Shown here piece after piece: positions 6,233 through 7,347 of a stretch of 7,347 nt of DNA (within the stretch, counting starts at the first letter, position 1; every line of letters starts with the position of its first letter). The stretch lies in assembly GCA_964478325.1 (NCBI GenBank), contig CAYZIA010000073.1:1-7347 (forward strand). Reading direction: 5' to 3'. The notes under the pieces are model-generated. The model was not told the DNA's origin, searched no databases, and saw only the letters and a list, made by a program, of their open reading frames with translations. Position numbers and translations under genes: made by a program. The DNA is from DUAL01 sp964478325. GTDB lineage: Bacteria > Bacteroidota > Bacteroidia > Flavobacteriales > BACL11.

Positions 6233-6275
6233 ATCAAATTGGCATTTAATTATTAGTTTTACAAAAATTTAAATT

Positions 6276-6446
6276 ATGAGAAAAAGCATAGGTGTTTCTA
6301 TATTTCTAATTACAATAGGGGTTGTTTTTCTTTTGGATAATCTAGAAGTGATCGATATTTCTGTTTCTGAACTTATTAGGATTTATTGGCCAGTTATTCT
6401 GATCTGGATGGGAGTAGAAAAGCTAATTAGAGACTTTAAGAATTAA
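6276..6446 (+). CDS. LiaI-LiaF/DUF5668-like small membrane protein
   Basis: The frame from ATG 6276 to TAA 6444-6446 encodes 56 residues. Two hydrophobic helices, about 5-20 (IGVSIFLITIGVVFLL) and 37-48 (IYWPVILIWMGV region), flank a short polar turn DNLEVIDISVSE. The GxxxxxxGxxFLLDNL element followed by a YWPVILIWMGVEKL element matches the LiaI-LiaF-like transmembrane repeat (DUF5668). Larger proteins carry this repeat at the N-terminus of envelope-stress regulators; here it stands alone. The basic N-terminus (MRKS) and the charged tail (EKLIRDFKN) suggest both ends are cytoplasmic. It follows the microprotein by 43 bases and could be the last gene of the receptor unit or an independent gene. 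Its final 11 bases overlap the opposing radical SAM gene. Confidence 0.75.
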   Translation: MRKSIGVSIFLITIGVVFLLDNLEVIDISVSELIRIYWPVILIWMGVEKLIRDFKN

Positions 6447-7347
6447 AAAATTTGCCTTGCCAAGAATCTCTTTCTTGCAAACGCTTTTCTATTTTGTGCA
6501 CTAACTCAAAGTTTTTAAGTTTGTATTTTGGGGCAATAAGTAAGTGTTCAGGTGACTCACTAAAGAATCTTTCTACTATTATTTTGGGGTTTAATATTTC
6601 TAAAAAATCAATTACCAGATTTATATACTCATCTAAAGTGAAAAAACTAAATTGTGAAGCATTTTGTTTGTATTGAAAAGCCATCATAGTATGTTTTACA
6701 ACTTGTAAGTGATGAATCTTTAGCGTATCGACAGGGAGATTATTAATTGCTAAGACATTGTTTAGCATCTCTTCTTTACTTTCTTTAGGAAGTCCCAAGA
6801 TAATATGTGCCCCTAATAGAATATTTCTATTTTTTGCCATATCAAATGCTTTTATGGCATCCTCATGAGTTTGACATCTATTTATAAGCTTAAGTGTTTT
6901 GTTATTTGTCGATTCTAAGCCAAATTCTAATTTGATAAAATTACCATCTTTTACTAACTGCTCTAAATAATCCAATATTTCAGTAGTGATACAATCTGGT
7001 CGAGTAGCAATTACTAGCCCGATTACATCTTGATGTTGTAGCGCCTGTTCATATTTCCTTTTTAGCTCCGTTAATGGTGCGTAAGTATTGGTAAAAGCTT
7101 GAAAATAGGCCAAATATTTTTGCACTTTATATATCTTTGAGAAAAATGCAATTCCTTCTCTAATTTGCTTAGATACTGGCTTTATTGGTTTGCAATATTC
7201 TGGATTAAAAGTATTGTTGTTACAATAAGTGCAACCACCATATCCTTTATTTCCATCAATATTTGGGCAAGTAAATCCTGCATTTACAGATACTTTCTCA
7301 ACACGTGAGCCAAACTTATTTTTTACATAAGAGGAGTAATCAGTATA
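6436..7347 (-). CDS. YhcC-like (TIGR01212-type) radical SAM protein, N-terminal few residues outside window
   Basis: On the minus strand, 303 residues run without a stop from the window edge to the TAA at 6438-6436. The family is about 310 residues, so only around ten N-terminal residues are missing. The [4Fe-4S]-binding cysteines are visible at residues 27, 39 and 42 (FTCPNIDG, then GGCTYCNN). This C-x11-C-x2-C spacing is wider than the classical CxxxCxxC and characteristic of this group. Further hallmarks are YLAYFQAFTNTYAPL at about 77-91, VIGLVIATRPDC, FGLES and IILGLPKES. The core should cleave S-adenosylmethionine to a 5'-deoxyadenosyl radical; the physiological substrate of YhcC-type proteins is not settled to my knowledge. 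A GTG at 7125 could be read as a start but would discard the cluster cysteines and is internal. The gene converges on the plus-strand run with overlapping 3' ends. Confidence 0.94.
   Translation of the reverse strand, partial: YTDYSSYVKNKFGSRVEKVSVNAGFTCPNIDGNKGYGGCTYCNNNTFNPEYCKPIKPVSKQIREGIAFFSKIYKVQKYLAYFQAFTNTYAPLTELKRKYEQALQHQDVIGLVIATRPDCITTEILDYLEQLVKDGNFIKLEFGLESTNNKTLKLINRCQTHEDAIKAFDMAKNRNILLGAHIILGLPKESKEEMLNNVLAINNLPVDTLKIHHLQVVKHTMMAFQYKQNASQFSFFTLDEYINLVIDFLEILNPKIIVERFFSESPEHLLIAPKYKLKNFELVHKIEKRLQERDSWQGKFFNS

Noticed and set aside
6239..6261. Possible promoter (TTG ... TAGTTTTA) for the DUF5668-like gene
   Set aside because: The spacer is only 12 bases and the -7 element lacks the final G, so the match is too weak in AT-rich sequence.
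7123..7125. GTG as the start of the minus-strand radical SAM gene
   Set aside because: Reading on to the window edge restores the iron-sulfur cysteines and the conserved N-terminal region, so the shorter start would be non-functional.
7132..7138. TATCTTTG-like promoter element on the plus strand
   Set aside because: It lies inside the radical SAM coding sequence and points at no plus-strand gene.

Overview
The window is AT-rich (by eye about 30-33% GC) and reads as a chromosomal segment of a member of the Bacteroidota, probably a flavobacterium-like lineage. Three things point there. Start codons sit behind A-rich stretches instead of clear Shine-Dalgarno sites. TAnnTTTG-type -7 promoter elements occur (TATCTTTG twice). 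The gene content is typical: a CarboxypepD_reg-like/TonB-dependent receptor behind a small HYC_CC_PP-like cysteine-rich protein, a Bacteroidota-type ornithine aminotransferase and a DUF5668-like miniprotein. I cannot place it to genus.

Layout. At 1-1128 is the 3' part of dnaK, closed by a good intrinsic terminator. At 1211-3337 is a compact, probably co-transcribed run: rocD (ornithine aminotransferase), a 66-residue membrane protein of unknown role, an exported rhodanese-domain protein, and a cytosolic single-domain rhodanese whose ATG abuts the stop codon of the previous gene. At 3364-3402 is a promoter whose -33 region and spacer are filled by two tandem inverted repeats. It drives a second unit: a Cys-rich secreted or membrane-anchored protein (3411-3863), a 741-residue TonB-dependent receptor (3911-6136), and a 30-residue single-pass microprotein beginning three bases after the receptor stop. 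A 56-residue LiaI-LiaF/DUF5668-like membrane protein follows at 6276-6446. On the minus strand, 6436-7347 encodes nearly all of a YhcC-like (TIGR01212-type) radical SAM protein. Its last 11 bases overlap the 3' end of the DUF5668-like gene.

How the genes fit together. The dnaK, rocD and radical SAM genes look like ordinary housekeeping genes. The two rhodaneses are a sulfur/persulfide-handling pair split across the inner membrane. The 3364-6232 block looks like an envelope uptake locus. A Cys-rich periplasmic partner, a receptor with a CysCys pair in the plug and a His-rich loop, and a dyad-covered promoter suggest regulated handling of a soft metal such as copper or zinc; the metal is an inference. 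No tRNA, rRNA, CRISPR array or insertion sequence was seen, and there is no gene-free stretch longer than about 100 bases.
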